Shown here: piece after piece, positions 39,931 to 50,162 of the stretch
How the letters are laid out: the number at the start of each line of letters is the position of its first letter
Numbering within the stretch: the stretch's first letter is position 1
Assembly (NCBI GenBank): GCA_014385265.1
Contig: JACRTJ010000008.1
Coordinates: 1 to 64,000 of the forward strand
Source: Enterocloster hominis (ex Liu et al. 2021)
Lineage (GTDB): Bacteria > Bacillota > Clostridia > Lachnospirales > Lachnospiraceae
Length of the DNA: 64,000 bases
Direction of reading: 5' to 3'
The notes under the pieces: model-generated
Told to the model about the DNA's origin: nothing
The model's input: the letters and a program-made list of their open reading frames with translations, nothing else
The model's database searches: none
Made by a program: the position numbers and the translations under genes

Positions 39931-41364
39931 ATGGCAAAGGAAAAGAAGATGGTGGAAGCGATCACTTCCATGGAAGAGGATTTCGCCCAGTGGTATACGG
40001 ATGTGGTAAAAAAGGCGGAGCTGTGCGATTATGCCAGCGTAAAGGGCTGCATGGTCATTAAGCCCGACGGCTACGCCCTGTGGGAAAATATCCAGAATGA
40101 GCTGGATAAGAGATTTAAGGAGACAGGCGTAAAGAATGTATATATGCCCTTATTTATCCCGGAGAGCCTGCTGCAGAAGGAAAAGGATCATGTGGAGGGC
40201 TTTGCACCGGAGGTTGCCTGGGTGACCCACGGCGGCCTGGAGCCTTTACAGGAGCGTCTCTGTGTAAGACCCACATCTGAGACCTTATTCTGCGATTTTT
40301 ATGCAGGGGATATCCATTCCTACCGGGATCTTCCCAAGGTATACAACCAGTGGTGCTCCGTTGTGAGATGGGAGAAGACCACAAGACCCTTCCTCCGCTC
40401 CAGAGAGTTCTTATGGCAGGAGGGCCACACTGCCCACGCCACAGCCGAGGAAGCGGAAGAGCGCACCATCCAGATGTTAAAATTATACGCAGATTTCTGT
40501 GAGGACTTCCTGGCGATCCCGGTGGTCCGCGGCCAGAAGACGGATAAGGAGAAATTTGCCGGTGCAGAGGCCACTTATACCATCGAGGCGCTGATGCATG
40601 ACGGAAAGGCGCTCCAGTCGGGTACCAGCCATAACTTTGGCGACGGTTTTGCCAAGGCCTTCGGCATCCAGTATTCCGATAAGGACAACCAGTTAAAATA
40701 TGTGCACCAGACTTCCTGGGGCATGACCACCCGTATGATTGGCGCCATCATCATGGTACACGGCGACAACGAGGGGCTTGTGCTTCCGCCGAAGGTGGCT
40801 CCCACCCAGGTGGTGATCGTTCCGATCCGCCAGAATCTGGAGGGCGTAATGGAAAAAACGCTGGAAGTGAAGGACATGCTCTCCAATTTCCGTGTGAAGG
40901 TGGACGATTCCGACAAGAGCCCGGGCTGGAAGTTCTCCGAGTCCGAAATGCGTGGGATCCCGGTGCGTGTGGAGTTAGGGCCCAAGGACATTGAGGCTGG
41001 CCAGGCCGTTCTGGTGCGCCGTGATACCCATGAGAAGATCACAGTGGCCATCGACGAGATCCCCGCAAAGGTAGGCGAGCTTTTGGAGACCATCCAGCAC
41101 GATATGTTTGAGCGGGCAAAGGCCCACAGGGACGCCCACACTTACGACGCCCACAGCCTGGAGGAGATGAAGGACATTGCCGACAACAAGCCGGGCTTTA
41201 TCCGGGCCATGTGGTGCGGCTGCCAGGAATGCGAGGATAAATTAAAGGAAGAAGTGGGCGTGACCTCCCGCTGCATGCCCTTTAAGCAGGAAAAGCTGGC
41301 TGATACCTGTGTATACTGTGGAAAGCCGGCCACAAAGATGGTGTACTGGGGCAAGGCATACTAA
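39931..41364 (+). CDS. proS: Prolyl-tRNA synthetase (archaeal/eukaryal-type)
   Basis: 477 residues, which fits the short ProRS type 3 without an editing insertion. Class II motif 2 is in [20 protein letters not shown] and motif 3 in [18 protein letters not shown]-terminal zinc-like domain ([11 protein letters not shown], then [10 protein letters not shown]) follows the anticodon-binding domain. It charges tRNA-Pro. AAAGGAGG precedes the ATG. Expression is set by the T-box leader, and bioY starts three bases after the stop. Confidence 0.96.
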   Translation: MAKEKKMVEAITSMEEDFAQWYTDVVKKAELCDYASVKGCMVIKPDGYALWENIQNELDKRFKETGVKNVYMPLFIPESLLQKEKDHVEGFAPEVAWVTHGGLEPLQERLCVRPTSETLFCDFYAGDIHSYRDLPKVYNQWCSVVRWEKTTRPFLRSREFLWQEGHTAHATAEEAEERTIQMLKLYADFCEDFLAIPVVRGQKTDKEKFAGAEATYTIEALMHDGKALQSGTSHNFGDGFAKAFGIQYSDKDNQLKYVHQTSWGMTTRMIGAIIMVHGDNEGLVLPPKVAPTQVVIVPIRQNLEGVMEKTLEVKDMLSNFRVKVDDSDKSPGWKFSESEMRGIPVRVELGPKDIEAGQAVLVRRDTHEKITVAIDEIPAKVGELLETIQHDMFERAKAHRDAHTYDAHSLEEMKDIADNKPGFIRAMWCGCQECEDKLKEEVGVTSRCMPFKQEKLADTCVYCGKPATKMVYWGKAY

Positions 41365-41367
41365 TAT

Positions 41368-41940
41368 ATGAAAGAAAACAGACGGTCCGTAAAGGACCTG
41401 GCCTATGGAGGGCTGTTTACGGCGCTGATCGCGGCCGGGGCGTTTCTTAAGATCACGATCCCGGTCCAGCCGGTGCCCATGCACTTTACCCTTCAGTTCT
41501 TTTTCGTGCTGCTGGCGGGGCTTCTCCTTGGCTCAAAGGGCGCGTTGTTCAGCGTATGCACATATCTGGCGGTGGGGCTCCTGGGTATTCCGGTGTTTGC
41601 TTCCGGCGGCGGCCTTTCCTATCTGCTGAAGCCTACCTTTGGGTTTCTGATGGGGTTTGCTGCCGCTGGATATCTGACAGGGCGGATCCATGAGCTGCAC
41701 CGCCAGAACTCTTTTGGCTGGCTTCTGTTTTCGGCGGTCTGGGGGCTGCTTGCAGATTATGCCTGCGGCATGGTCTGGTTTTATGTGTGCAGCAATTATG
41801 TGCTCCAGGCGGCTGTCAGCTGGAAGCTGGTATTCATCAACTGCTTCCTGCTGACTGTGGGCGAGGATTTTGTGCTCTGTGTGCTGGCGGCTGCGCTGGC
41901 AAAAAGGCTGATGCCGGTGTTTTCGGATATGCGGGGCTGA
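41368..41940 (+). CDS. bioY: BioY, biotin ECF transporter S component
   Basis: 190 residues with six hydrophobic segments. The family signature VQPVPMHFTLQFFFVLLAGL, then LLGSKGALFSVCTYL, and a second GGGLSYLLKPTFGFLMGF are clear. The protein binds biotin in the membrane and uses the shared EcfAA'T module, which is not in the window. It starts three bases after proS and so probably depends on the T-box promoter; no separate BirA box was seen. Confidence 0.93.
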   Translation: MKENRRSVKDLAYGGLFTALIAAGAFLKITIPVQPVPMHFTLQFFFVLLAGLLLGSKGALFSVCTYLAVGLLGIPVFASGGGLSYLLKPTFGFLMGFAAAGYLTGRIHELHRQNSFGWLLFSAVWGLLADYACGMVWFYVCSNYVLQAAVSWKLVFINCFLLTVGEDFVLCVLAAALAKRLMPVFSDMRG

Positions 41941-41971
41941 CAGACTGTGCAGCCAGGAAAGGCGGAGGACC

Positions 41972-43201
41972 ATGAATCGGGATGTAAGGATAGAAATGCC
42001 CTATGAGGCAGAATGGATCATAAAAAAAATACGGGAACGGGGCTTCGAGGCCTTTGCCGTAGGCGGCTGCGTCCGGGATACTCTTCTGGGCCGGACTCCT
42101 GGAGACTGGGATATCACCACCTCCGCAAAGCCGGAAGAGGTGAAGGAGATCTTCGGGAAGACTGTGGATACAGGGCTTCAGCACGGGACGGTCACCATCA
42201 TTAAAAACCGCAGGGGCTATGAGGTGACCACCTACCGCATCGACGGAGAGTACCGGGATGGCCGTCACCCGGATTCTGTGGAATTCACATCCAGCCTTCT
42301 GGAGGATCTGAAACGCCGGGACTTTACCATCAACGCCATGGCGTACAGCCATGAGACAGGGATCGTGGATGCCTTTGACGGCATGGGGGATCTGGAGAAA
42401 AAGGTGATCCGGTGTGTGGGCTGCCCCCGGGACCGGTTCACAGAGGACGCTTTGCGGATCCTCCGGGCCATCCGGTTCGCAGCCCAGCTGGGATTTTCCA
42501 TCGAAGGGGAGACGTATGGAGCCATCCGGGAGATCGCACCGAACCTTAAAAATGTCAGCAAGGAGCGGATCCAGGTGGAGCTTACCAAGCTGCTGACCTC
42601 CGCCCATCCGGAAAAGATCGCCATGGTGGAGGACACGGGGATCAGTCCCTATGTGACCGGAGATTTCCCCCTGGTATTCCAGGCTGAGAGAGAGAGGATG
42701 GCCGGAGCGGCATCCGGGCCGGAGCCCTTTTCCTGCCTGGCTCTCCTTCCGCCGGAGAAATCTATGCGCTGGGCCGGATTCCTGCGCCATATGGAGCCGG
42801 ACATGGTGCGCCGGATCCTGAAGGGCCTTAAGCTGGATAACGAGACTGTGGACAACGGAAAGGCCATGGCAGGGGCTGCCCAGGCGCCTCTGGGGCCCGA
42901 AAAGGCCGGGATCCGGAGGTTTTTAAGCCGGATGACGCCGTACCAGTTTGACGGTTGTCTGCGGCTTAAGGCCCTGGATAAAGACCCCCAGACGGAAGAG
43001 ATCCGCAGGCTTTGGGAGGAGATCGAAAGGGACGGGGACTGCGTATCCTTAAAGGAGCTGGCTGTGGGAGGCGGCGACCTGCTGGCAGCCGGTATGGAAG
43101 GAAAGGAGATCGGAGAGACCCTCAGGCGTCTGCTGGAGCTGGTGCTGGAGGACCCGTCCTTAAACCGGAGGGAGCTTCTGCTGGAAAAGCTCCGGGGCTG
43201 A
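41972..43201 (+). CDS. cca: CCA tRNA nucleotidyltransferase
   Basis: 409 residues. The class II nucleotidyltransferase head reads AVGGCVRDTLLGRTPGDWDI (GGxVRD and DxD, about residues 30-50), followed by the RRDFTINAMAY motif and a neck with EDALRILRAIRFAAQLGF. It adds or repairs the CCA end of tRNAs. The C-terminal body is longer than in minimal enzymes but lacks a HD hydrolase motif. GGAGG precedes the ATG. It follows bioY by 31 bp. Confidence 0.93.
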   Translation: MNRDVRIEMPYEAEWIIKKIRERGFEAFAVGGCVRDTLLGRTPGDWDITTSAKPEEVKEIFGKTVDTGLQHGTVTIIKNRRGYEVTTYRIDGEYRDGRHPDSVEFTSSLLEDLKRRDFTINAMAYSHETGIVDAFDGMGDLEKKVIRCVGCPRDRFTEDALRILRAIRFAAQLGFSIEGETYGAIREIAPNLKNVSKERIQVELTKLLTSAHPEKIAMVEDTGISPYVTGDFPLVFQAERERMAGAASGPEPFSCLALLPPEKSMRWAGFLRHMEPDMVRRILKGLKLDNETVDNGKAMAGAAQAPLGPEKAGIRRFLSRMTPYQFDGCLRLKALDKDPQTEEIRRLWEEIERDGDCVSLKELAVGGGDLLAAGMEGKEIGETLRRLLELVLEDPSLNRRELLLEKLRG

Positions 43202-43267
43202 GCGGGAAGGTCTGCGTTTCCGGACTGGAGGGATCCCAGAAAAAATTTCATCTGTGAGCGAAACCAT

Positions 43268-43307
43268 GGGCTGGCCAAAATGTCCTCATATTCTGGCCGG
43301 CCCTTTC
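43268..43307 (+). terminator. Hairpin after cca, probable weak terminator
   Basis: GGGCTGGCCA (43268-43277) pairs over 10 bp with TGGCCGGCCC (43294-43303), followed by only three T. Confidence 0.55.
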
Positions 43308-43349
43308 ATATTCTGGAAGTAGTTCAGAAGGGATATGGAGGGGATCAGG

Positions 43350-44336
43350 ATGAATGACTGGAATACAGAGGTGGCCGGACAGTATGAGTTAAACGTGGAG
43401 TCCATGCGGAAGGGCCGCGGAGCCTGGATCTTTGAGACGGATCGGGGGCTGAAGCTTCTGAAGGAATACAGAGGCAGCGTAAAGCGCCTGGAGTTTGAGG
43501 AACTGGTGCTGGGGGCCGTGGCCGGAGCCGGAAGCCTCAGGGTGGACCAGTATGTGAGGAATAAAGAGGGAGAGCTTTTATCCACTGCCTCCGACGGAAT
43601 CAGATACGTGGTGAAGGACTGGTTTTCTGACCGGGAATGCGATCTGAAGGATACGGGAGAGATCCTTTCTGCGGTGCGCCAGATCGCCGTACTCCATAAG
43701 CTTTTGAGAAAGGTGGAGCCCAGGGAGGAGTGGAACATGAAGTCCATGGTGTCCCCGCCTCTTTTTATGGCCATGGAAAAGCATAACAGGGAGCTTAAGA
43801 AGGCCAGGGCCTTTATCCGGGGAAAACAGCAGAAAAACGAGTTTGAGCTCTGCGTCATTGCCAGCTTTGAGCCCTTTTACCAGCAGGCCGTTCTGGCGGC
43901 GGAGGGGATGAAAAAGCTGTATCCCGGGGACGAAAAGGGATGGACGGAGCGGTATTCCATCTGCCACGGGGAGCTGAACCAGCACCATATTCTCATGGGA
44001 CGGGATTATGTGGCCGTCACCGGGTTCGGACGGATGCATCTGGGGCTCCAGGTGGAGGATCTTTATTATTTCATGCGGAAGGTCATGGAGAAGCACAACT
44101 GGGACTGCGGGCTGGGAAATGGGATGCTGGAGGCATATGAGCGGGTGCTTCCCATGAGCCGGATGGAGCGGGAGTGCTTGTATTTCATGTTCCTGTATCC
44201 GGAGAAATACTGGAAACAGATCAACTTCTATTATAATGCCAATAAAGCATGGATCCCGGCCAGGAATACGGAAAAGATCGAAAGCCTGAAGGCCCAGGAA
44301 AAGAACCGGAAACGGTTTGTGGACGGCATTATTTAA
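43350..44336 (+). CDS. CotS/CotI-family spore-coat kinase-like protein
   Basis: 328 residues from the ATG at 43350 with GGAGGGG upstream; an ATG at 43335 is upstream of that site. The fold is aminoglycoside-phosphotransferase/choline-kinase-like. FETDRGLKLLKEY is the ATP-lysine strand, VLHKLLRK follows, and the catalytic ICHGELNQHHILM (HGxxxxxN) leads into TGFGRMHLG where the magnesium aspartate is replaced. CotS-family proteins reside in the spore coat; loss of the metal residue suggests a pseudokinase. Not assigned to one of the several paralogues. Confidence 0.8.
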   Translation: MNDWNTEVAGQYELNVESMRKGRGAWIFETDRGLKLLKEYRGSVKRLEFEELVLGAVAGAGSLRVDQYVRNKEGELLSTASDGIRYVVKDWFSDRECDLKDTGEILSAVRQIAVLHKLLRKVEPREEWNMKSMVSPPLFMAMEKHNRELKKARAFIRGKQQKNEFELCVIASFEPFYQQAVLAAEGMKKLYPGDEKGWTERYSICHGELNQHHILMGRDYVAVTGFGRMHLGLQVEDLYYFMRKVMEKHNWDCGLGNGMLEAYERVLPMSRMERECLYFMFLYPEKYWKQINFYYNANKAWIPARNTEKIESLKAQEKNRKRFVDGII

Positions 44337-44430
44337 TGCTTTCTTTTTTCAGATAAATGAAGTATAATGGCACCATGAGACAACTTTGGTTCTGCGGACA
44401 AAAAGAAAGATTGAGGGAGTGAAAAAGCAC

Positions 44431-46167
44431 ATGAAAGATTACATGAAGATCTATGAACAGTGGCTTGCGGACCCGTATTTCGACGAGGATACGAAAAATG
44501 AGCTGAGGGCCATCGCAGACGATGAAAATGAGATCAAAGAGCGGTTCTATATGGATCTGGAGTTCGGTACCGCGGGCCTGCGCGGCATCATCGGCGCGGG
44601 CATCAACCGTATGAATATTTATACAGTCCGCCGGGCGACCCAGGGCCTTGCCAATTATATAAAAAAACAGGGCGGAGAGGAAAAGGGCGTTGCCATTGCC
44701 TTTGATTCCAGGAGAATGTCCCCGGAGTTTGCCATGGAGGCAGCCATGACCCTGGCGGCCAACGGGATCAAGGCCTACAAGTTTGAATCCCTGCGCCCCA
44801 CGCCGGAGCTTTCCTTTGCGGTCCGTGAACTGGGCTGCATCGCCGGCATCAATATCACTGCCAGCCACAATCCTCCGGAATACAACGGCTATAAGGTATA
44901 CTGGGAGGACGGCGCCCAGTTCACCCCGCCCCATGATAAGGGCGTGCTGGAGGAGGTCCTGGCCATTGAGGATCTTTCCACAGTAAAGACCACCTCGGAG
45001 GAGGAGGCCTTAAGATCCGGAAAATTCCAGGTGATCGGCAAAGAGATCGACGATAAATATATTGAGAACGTAAAGGCCCAGGTGGTGAACCAGGACGCCA
45101 TTGACCGGATGCAGAAGGACATCACCATTATCTACACTCCTCTCCACGGCACCGGAAATATTCCGGCCAGACGGGTCATGAAGGAGCTGGGCTTTGAAAA
45201 TGTATATGTGGTTCCGGAGCAGGAGCTGCCCGATGGAAACTTCCCCACGGTCAGCTACCCCAACCCGGAGGCGGAGGAGGCCTTTGCCCTGGGCTTAAAG
45301 CTGGCGAAGGAGAAGAACGCCGATCTGGTCCTGGCCACTGATCCCGACGCAGACCGTCTGGGCGTTTACGTAAAGGATGCAAAGACCGGGGAATACCATC
45401 CTCTGACCGGAAACATGTCCGGTTCCCTGTTATGCGATTATGTGCTGGGCCAGAAGCAGGCCAAGGGCCAGATCCCGGCAGATGGACAGGTCATCAAATC
45501 CATCGTGACTACCAACCTGGTGAACGCCGTGGCAGAGCATTACGGCTGCGAGCTGGTGGAGGTGCTCACAGGCTTTAAGTATATCGGCCAGCAGATCTTA
45601 AAGGAGGAGCAGACAGGAAAAGGCACCTATATGTTCGGCATGGAAGAAAGCTATGGCTGCCTGATCGGTACCTATGCCCGGGATAAGGACGCTATCTCCG
45701 CTACCGCCGCACTCTGCGAGGCTGCCGCTTATTATAAAGAAAAGGGAATGACCTTATGGGATGCCATGGTGGCCATGTATGAGAAGTACGGCTACTATAA
45801 GGACACCGTAAAATCCATCGGCTTAAAGGGCATCGAGGGTCTGGCAAAGATCCAGGAGATCATGGAAAACTTCCGCCAGGAGCCGCCTAAGACCCTGGGA
45901 GACTATACAGTAACTGCGGCCCGGGATTATAAGGCCGGGACCATTATGGACATGGCTTCGGGCGCTGTCCGTCCCACAGGCCTTCCCTCTGCCAATGTGC
46001 TCTATTATGAGATGAACGACGGCGCATGGCTTTGCGTCCGCCCGTCCGGTACGGAGCCTAAGATCAAGTTTTATTATGGAGTGAAGGGAACTTCCATGGA
46101 GGACGCAGACGCAAGATCCGAAAAGATGGGAGCAGAGCTGACAGAGCTTGTAAATAAGATGCTGTAA
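44431..46167 (+). CDS. Phosphoglucomutase/phosphomannomutase (alpha-phosphohexomutase)
   Basis: 578 residues from the ATG at 44431; GAGGGAG lies about ten bases upstream and an in-frame GTG at 44419 is an alternative. Four domains are visible through the phosphoserine loop TASHNPPEYNGYK (about 143), the metal loop ATDPDADRLG (about 303), the sugar-specific loop GMEESYGCLIG (about 405) and the phosphate-binding RPSGTEPKIKFYY (about 537). The length equals the PgcA/YbbT group that interconverts glucose-6- and glucose-1-phosphate. It stands alone before a terminator. Confidence 0.94.
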   Translation: MKDYMKIYEQWLADPYFDEDTKNELRAIADDENEIKERFYMDLEFGTAGLRGIIGAGINRMNIYTVRRATQGLANYIKKQGGEEKGVAIAFDSRRMSPEFAMEAAMTLAANGIKAYKFESLRPTPELSFAVRELGCIAGINITASHNPPEYNGYKVYWEDGAQFTPPHDKGVLEEVLAIEDLSTVKTTSEEEALRSGKFQVIGKEIDDKYIENVKAQVVNQDAIDRMQKDITIIYTPLHGTGNIPARRVMKELGFENVYVVPEQELPDGNFPTVSYPNPEAEEAFALGLKLAKEKNADLVLATDPDADRLGVYVKDAKTGEYHPLTGNMSGSLLCDYVLGQKQAKGQIPADGQVIKSIVTTNLVNAVAEHYGCELVEVLTGFKYIGQQILKEEQTGKGTYMFGMEESYGCLIGTYARDKDAISATAALCEAAAYYKEKGMTLWDAMVAMYEKYGYYKDTVKSIGLKGIEGLAKIQEIMENFRQEPPKTLGDYTVTAARDYKAGTIMDMASGAVRPTGLPSANVLYYEMNDGAWLCVRPSGTEPKIKFYYGVKGTSMEDADARSEKMGAELTELVNKML

Positions 46168-46182
46168 AAAAGCGAGCCGAAG

Positions 46183-46230
46183 GGGCTGCCGCAGAAGGGA
46201 AGCTGAGAACCAGCTTTTTTGCGGCAGCCC
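46183..46230 (+). terminator. Terminator after the phosphohexomutase gene
   Basis: GGGCTGCCGCA (46183-46193) pairs with TGCGGCAGCCC (46220-46230). Inside it AAGCTG pairs with CAGCTT followed by T6, a nested terminator that could serve both converging genes. Confidence 0.75.
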
Positions 46231-46236
46231 TGCGGT

Positions 46237-47145
46237 TTAATCCTCTTCCTCCAGCCGCCGGATTTCTTCCATGCTTTTTTGGGCCTCAGGCATCTGTCGG
46301 ATATAATCAGAATTCTGGCCATAGCACTGTTCCAGAAAGGTAATGTATGCCCTGGCAGCCTTGGGAAGCTCCTTTCCTTTGGGGAAGATATAGCTGCAGA
46401 TATAATTGGAACGCCCTTTTTCTGCGGACAGGATGCTGTCCGGCAGCGGAATGGATACGATATGATAATTTTTCTCCTGGTCCAGGATCGGCAGGATCCC
46501 GACGCCGAGATAGTCGGTGCGCAGGAGCAGCGTATGGAGGGCGGAACGGCTCTCCACATAGACGATCTGCCGGATCTGGTTCCAGTTGATGAAATTCAGA
46601 TCCATATTGTTGTAGACGCTCTCCAGGGCCCGGGCATTTCCCGCCTCCACCGGATACAGGGCAAAATTGTACTGGCAGATCTTTTCCATGGTCAGAGAAT
46701 CCTTTTCCTTTAAGATCGGGTGGTCCTCCCGGCAGAAGAGCTGGGCCCGGGAGGAGAAGAGAAAATGCTCCTCCAGGTGGCGGAAGGACAAAAGCTCTTC
46801 GATCTGGCTGCGGGTGTGGGCCAGATACATAAGAACTCCCACATCAGCCCGGTTGGAATAGACATCTCCGATGACGATGCGGGGGGAGCTTTCTCTGTAT
46901 GAGAACCGGAGCGGTATGTCCGGAATGGATTTCACCATGCGGATAAACGCGTCGTTGGGGTGGGAGCAGGTACAGGCCGAGACTCTCAGACGGTAATGGT
47001 CGGCCCGTTCCCGGAAGATCCTTTGAAAGTTGCCGGCATCGTCTAACAGGTCCCTGGCCATATCCAGGAACAGCCGTCCGCTGTCTGTGGGGGTGATACC
47101 GGTCTTTTCACGGGTAAAGACTGTGATCCCATATTCCGACTTCAC
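46237..47145 (-). pseudogene. LysR-family regulator lacking the DNA-binding N-terminus
   Basis: 302 residues from a GTG at 47145. The frame enters at the very end of the LysR winged helix (SEYGITVFTREKTGITPTDS, then GRLFLDMA) and covers the full effector domain (residues about 50-270). A normal LysR protein has about 55 more residues containing the helix-turn-helix. In this frame a TGA lies three codons upstream, and no HTH is encoded in the 105 bp before the divergent operon. The gene is thus 5'-truncated and should no longer bind its operator in the usual way. It probably once controlled the transporter/M20 operon at 47251. Confidence 0.75.
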
Positions 47146-47250
47146 CGATTTTCATATAATCAGTGTATGACTGTTTGGGATATCTGTCAACCCAAATGGA
47201 TCGGTCCGTATCCATCTTTCCGGAACGGGAAATTTTAGGAGGAAAAAAGT

Positions 47251-47964
47251 ATGACACATCTGAAACTGGCCAACAGCCCGTTAATGGCGGTCCTTTGCGG
47301 GCTCACGATCCTGATCGTTCTGCTGCAGCCCGTGATCTTCATGGCAGCCGCTTTTAAACGCGGAAAAGAGCTGAACATGACCAAAGAGGAAATGAAGGAG
47401 GCTGCGCGGAGCAGCGCCATCTTTTCCATCATTCCGTCACTCCCCATTATCGTGAGCTACCTGCTGCTGGTACCGGCCCTGGGACGGTATTTTCCGTGGC
47501 TGCGCTTAAGCGTCGTAGGCTCTGCTGTCTACGAGACTATGGTGGCCAATATGGCGGCAGAGGCCTTTGGCCTGGAATCCATCACCGCAGGAGAGATCCC
47601 GGTGGACGTATTTGTATTCATCCTCTTTGTGGTCACCATCGGCATCCTTGGAGGAAACATCTTCAACGTATTCTTCTTAAAGAGCTATGACAAAAAGGTG
47701 GAATCCTTAAAGAGCGGCAACGCAGCTCTGGTTCCCGTTATTACCACGGCCATGTTCCTGGGAATGTACGGCACCATGGCGGCCCCCCATCTGACAAACT
47801 TTTCCAGCCTTCCGGCGGTCGCTGCGATCCTGGTGGCTGGAGTCACGGCCATCGGTGTCAATAAGCTGGCTGCCGGCCGCAAAAAGCTGAAGGAGTTCGC
47901 ATTCCCCTTAAGCATGCTGGTGGGAATGTTCGCATCCTGTATTGTCAATGCAATGATCGTTTAG
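47251..47964 (+). CDS. DUF5058-type membrane transporter subunit
   Basis: 237 residues with six to seven hydrophobic segments. KLANSPLMAVLCGLTILIVL then LQPVIFMAAAFKRGKELNMT is the DUF5058 start; the loop KEEMKEAARSSAIFSIIPSL resembles an amphipathic cytoplasmic helix. No ATP-binding motif. AGGAGG precedes the ATG. The next gene encodes a second membrane protein of similar size, and both lie with an aminoacyl-glutamate-type hydrolase, so they may import N-acylated amino acids or dipeptides. The substrate is inference. Confidence 0.72.
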   Translation: MTHLKLANSPLMAVLCGLTILIVLLQPVIFMAAAFKRGKELNMTKEEMKEAARSSAIFSIIPSLPIIVSYLLLVPALGRYFPWLRLSVVGSAVYETMVANMAAEAFGLESITAGEIPVDVFVFILFVVTIGILGGNIFNVFFLKSYDKKVESLKSGNAALVPVITTAMFLGMYGTMAAPHLTNFSSLPAVAAILVAGVTAIGVNKLAAGRKKLKEFAFPLSMLVGMFASCIVNAMIV

Positions 47965-47976
47965 GAGGAAGAGAAG

Positions 47977-48648
47977 ATGAAAGAAAGAAGTTTTCACGAC
48001 CGGATCCATACCATCGGCAGACTCACGGTGATCTGTGCCCTGGTAAGCTTCATGGCCGTTCCCTTTGTGCTGGCCATGGTCAACCATATCCCCATGAATA
48101 TTCCGCAGATCTTACAGAATGCGTTTCCGATCCTTCTGACCTTCAGTATCAGCGGGATCTGTGAGAACCTGTCCTTTATGCCCATCATTGGCAGCGGCGC
48201 TCTTTATATGGCCTGTGTGACCGGCAATGTGAGCAATATGAAGGTTCCGGCGGCTGTCAACGCCATGGAGGTGGCCGGTCACGCGCCGGGCAGTGAAAAG
48301 GCTGACGTGGTGGCTATGATCGCCGTAGCTGCCTCTACATTTGTGACCACGGCTATCGTATTTTTAGGAATGCTGTTCCTGGCTCCGATTTTTGCGCCGG
48401 TGTACAACAATCCGTTTTTACAGCCCGCATTCCAGAACATGGTGCCTGCCCTCATCGGCGCCCTGTTATTCCCATATATCTTAAAGGCGCCGAAGCAGGC
48501 CATCGTACCCATTATCCTGCCGGTGATCCTGATCTTTGTGGTGGGAAGGAGCTTTTTCTCCAGCAACCAGAGCTACATTATGGTGGGAGTGATCGTACTT
48601 TCAGCGCTGTATTCCTATGGGCTGTTTAAGAAAAAGATCATTGGATAA
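47977..48648 (+). CDS. Membrane protein partner of the DUF5058 transporter
   Basis: 223 residues with about six hydrophobic segments. It begins 13 bp after the DUF5058 stop with AGGAGG. A conserved-looking stretch MPIIGSGALYMACVTGNVSN contains small residues that could line a substrate path. The two proteins have matching size and topology and may form a heteromeric carrier. Family not confidently recognised. Confidence 0.65.
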   Translation: MKERSFHDRIHTIGRLTVICALVSFMAVPFVLAMVNHIPMNIPQILQNAFPILLTFSISGICENLSFMPIIGSGALYMACVTGNVSNMKVPAAVNAMEVAGHAPGSEKADVVAMIAVAASTFVTTAIVFLGMLFLAPIFAPVYNNPFLQPAFQNMVPALIGALLFPYILKAPKQAIVPIILPVILIFVVGRSFFSSNQSYIMVGVIVLSALYSYGLFKKKIIG

Positions 48649-48686
48649 AGAAACTGGACAAGGAAGAAACGGAAAGGAGCATCATT

Positions 48687-50120
48687 ATGAACAGGAAAGA
48701 GTTTGTGTTAAATGCCGTCAGCCAGAAGCAGGATCTGGTGGTGGAGGTCAGCGACCGGATCTTTGATTTTGCGGAGACAGGCTTCCATGAGTTCGAAACG
48801 GCAAAGCTGTACCAGCAGGTCCTGGAGAAGGAGGGCTTTGCAGTGGAGATGGGCATTGCCGGAATGCCCACGGCCTTTAAGGCCACCTACGGAAACGGAA
48901 AGCCGGTGGTGGGCTTTCTGGCCGAGTACGACGCGCTTCCGGAGCTTTCCCAGGTGGGCGGCTGTACAGAGAGAAAGCCAGTCTGCGGGGAAAATCCCGA
49001 CGGCCATGGCTGCGGCCACAACCTTTTAGGCGCGGGGACCCTGGCTGCAGCCCTGGCAGTGAAGGCATACCTGGAGGAGAATCCGGGGAAGGGGACCGTG
49101 ATCCTTTTTGGATGTCCCAGTGAGGAAAAGGGAAACGGAAAGACCATCATGGCCAGAGACGGGATCTTTGAAGGCGTGGATGCGGCCCTGACCTGGCATC
49201 CGGATACGGCCAATGCCGTATGGACCACCTCCTCCCTGGCCAATGTGAGCGTGTTCTTTAATTTCAAGGGCGTTACTTCCCACGCTGCCGCTGCGCCGGA
49301 GCTGGGCCGCTCTGCTCTGGATGCCGCCGAGCTCATGAGCGTGGGCGTCAACTACTTAAGAGAGCACATTATCTCCGACGCCAGGATCCACTACGCGTAC
49401 CGGGATGTGGGAGGTATTGCCCCCAATGTGGTACAGGGCCACAGCCGGGTCCACTACTTTATCCGCGCTCCCAAGTCCTGGCAGGTTCAGGAGATCTATA
49501 AGCGGGTCATCGATGTGGCCGAGGGAGCTGCAAAGATGACCGGAACGGAAATGACCTATGAGCTTTACGCGGGACTTTCTGATTTTATCCCCAACCATGT
49601 CCTTTCGGAGGTGCTTTACGAGGCCCTGGAAGAGGTTGGGGGACCAGAGTTTGACGAGGCCGATTTTGCCCTGGCGAAAAGGTTCTTTACAGAAACGGCC
49701 ACAGCCGATGAGCTGGAGGCCAAAAAGGCGGCTGTGAAGAAAAAATATGGCCAGGAGGCGGAGGCCTTTATGGAGCGGCCGCTGAATACAAGGATCGAGC
49801 CGCTGGTATGGGCAGGCAGGGTGCTGCCTGGCTCCACCGATGTGGGGGATGCCAGCTATGTGATGCCTACGGCCCAGCTGACCACGGCCACGGCCACCTT
49901 CGGAACAGCGGCCCATACCTGGCAGATGACGGCCCATGGAAATACGGAGATCGCCCACAAAGCCATGCTGACGGCCGGGAAGGCCATGGCACTGGCCGGG
50001 ATCATGCTCTTTGAGGATCCGGAACTGGTAAAGAGAGCCAGGGAAGAGTGGCTTGGAGAGACTGGCGGCGTCTATGAATGCCCGATCCCCGACGGCGTGG
50101 GACCGAGACTGAACGAATAA
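48687..50120 (+). CDS. M20-family amidohydrolase (AbgB/p-aminobenzoyl-glutamate hydrolase-like)
   Basis: 477 residues. The metal-binding motifs of M20D peptidases are intact: GFLAEYDALPEL (about 76), GHGCGHNLLGAG (about 109), GCPSEEKGNGKT (about 142) and TWHPDTAN (about 170). The dimerisation lid lies between (about 190-310). This branch cleaves amide bonds such as p-aminobenzoyl-glutamate or other N-acyl-glutamates. GAAAGGAG precedes the ATG. Between two transporter-like genes and a glutaminase, it fits a pathway importing an acyl-amino acid and releasing glutamate or glutamine. Confidence 0.9.
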   Translation: MNRKEFVLNAVSQKQDLVVEVSDRIFDFAETGFHEFETAKLYQQVLEKEGFAVEMGIAGMPTAFKATYGNGKPVVGFLAEYDALPELSQVGGCTERKPVCGENPDGHGCGHNLLGAGTLAAALAVKAYLEENPGKGTVILFGCPSEEKGNGKTIMARDGIFEGVDAALTWHPDTANAVWTTSSLANVSVFFNFKGVTSHAAAAPELGRSALDAAELMSVGVNYLREHIISDARIHYAYRDVGGIAPNVVQGHSRVHYFIRAPKSWQVQEIYKRVIDVAEGAAKMTGTEMTYELYAGLSDFIPNHVLSEVLYEALEEVGGPEFDEADFALAKRFFTETATADELEAKKAAVKKKYGQEAEAFMERPLNTRIEPLVWAGRVLPGSTDVGDASYVMPTAQLTTATATFGTAAHTWQMTAHGNTEIAHKAMLTAGKAMALAGIMLFEDPELVKRAREEWLGETGGVYECPIPDGVGPRLNE

Positions 50121-50162
50121 ACCCTGCGGGCAGAAAGCCGGCAGGAAAATAGAGGTGAAAAC

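Noticed and set aside
43350-44336. Active aminoglycoside phosphotransferase
   Set aside because: The catalytic HGxxxxxN is present but the DFG-like metal motif is replaced by TGFGRM, and the length and context fit the CotS coat family.
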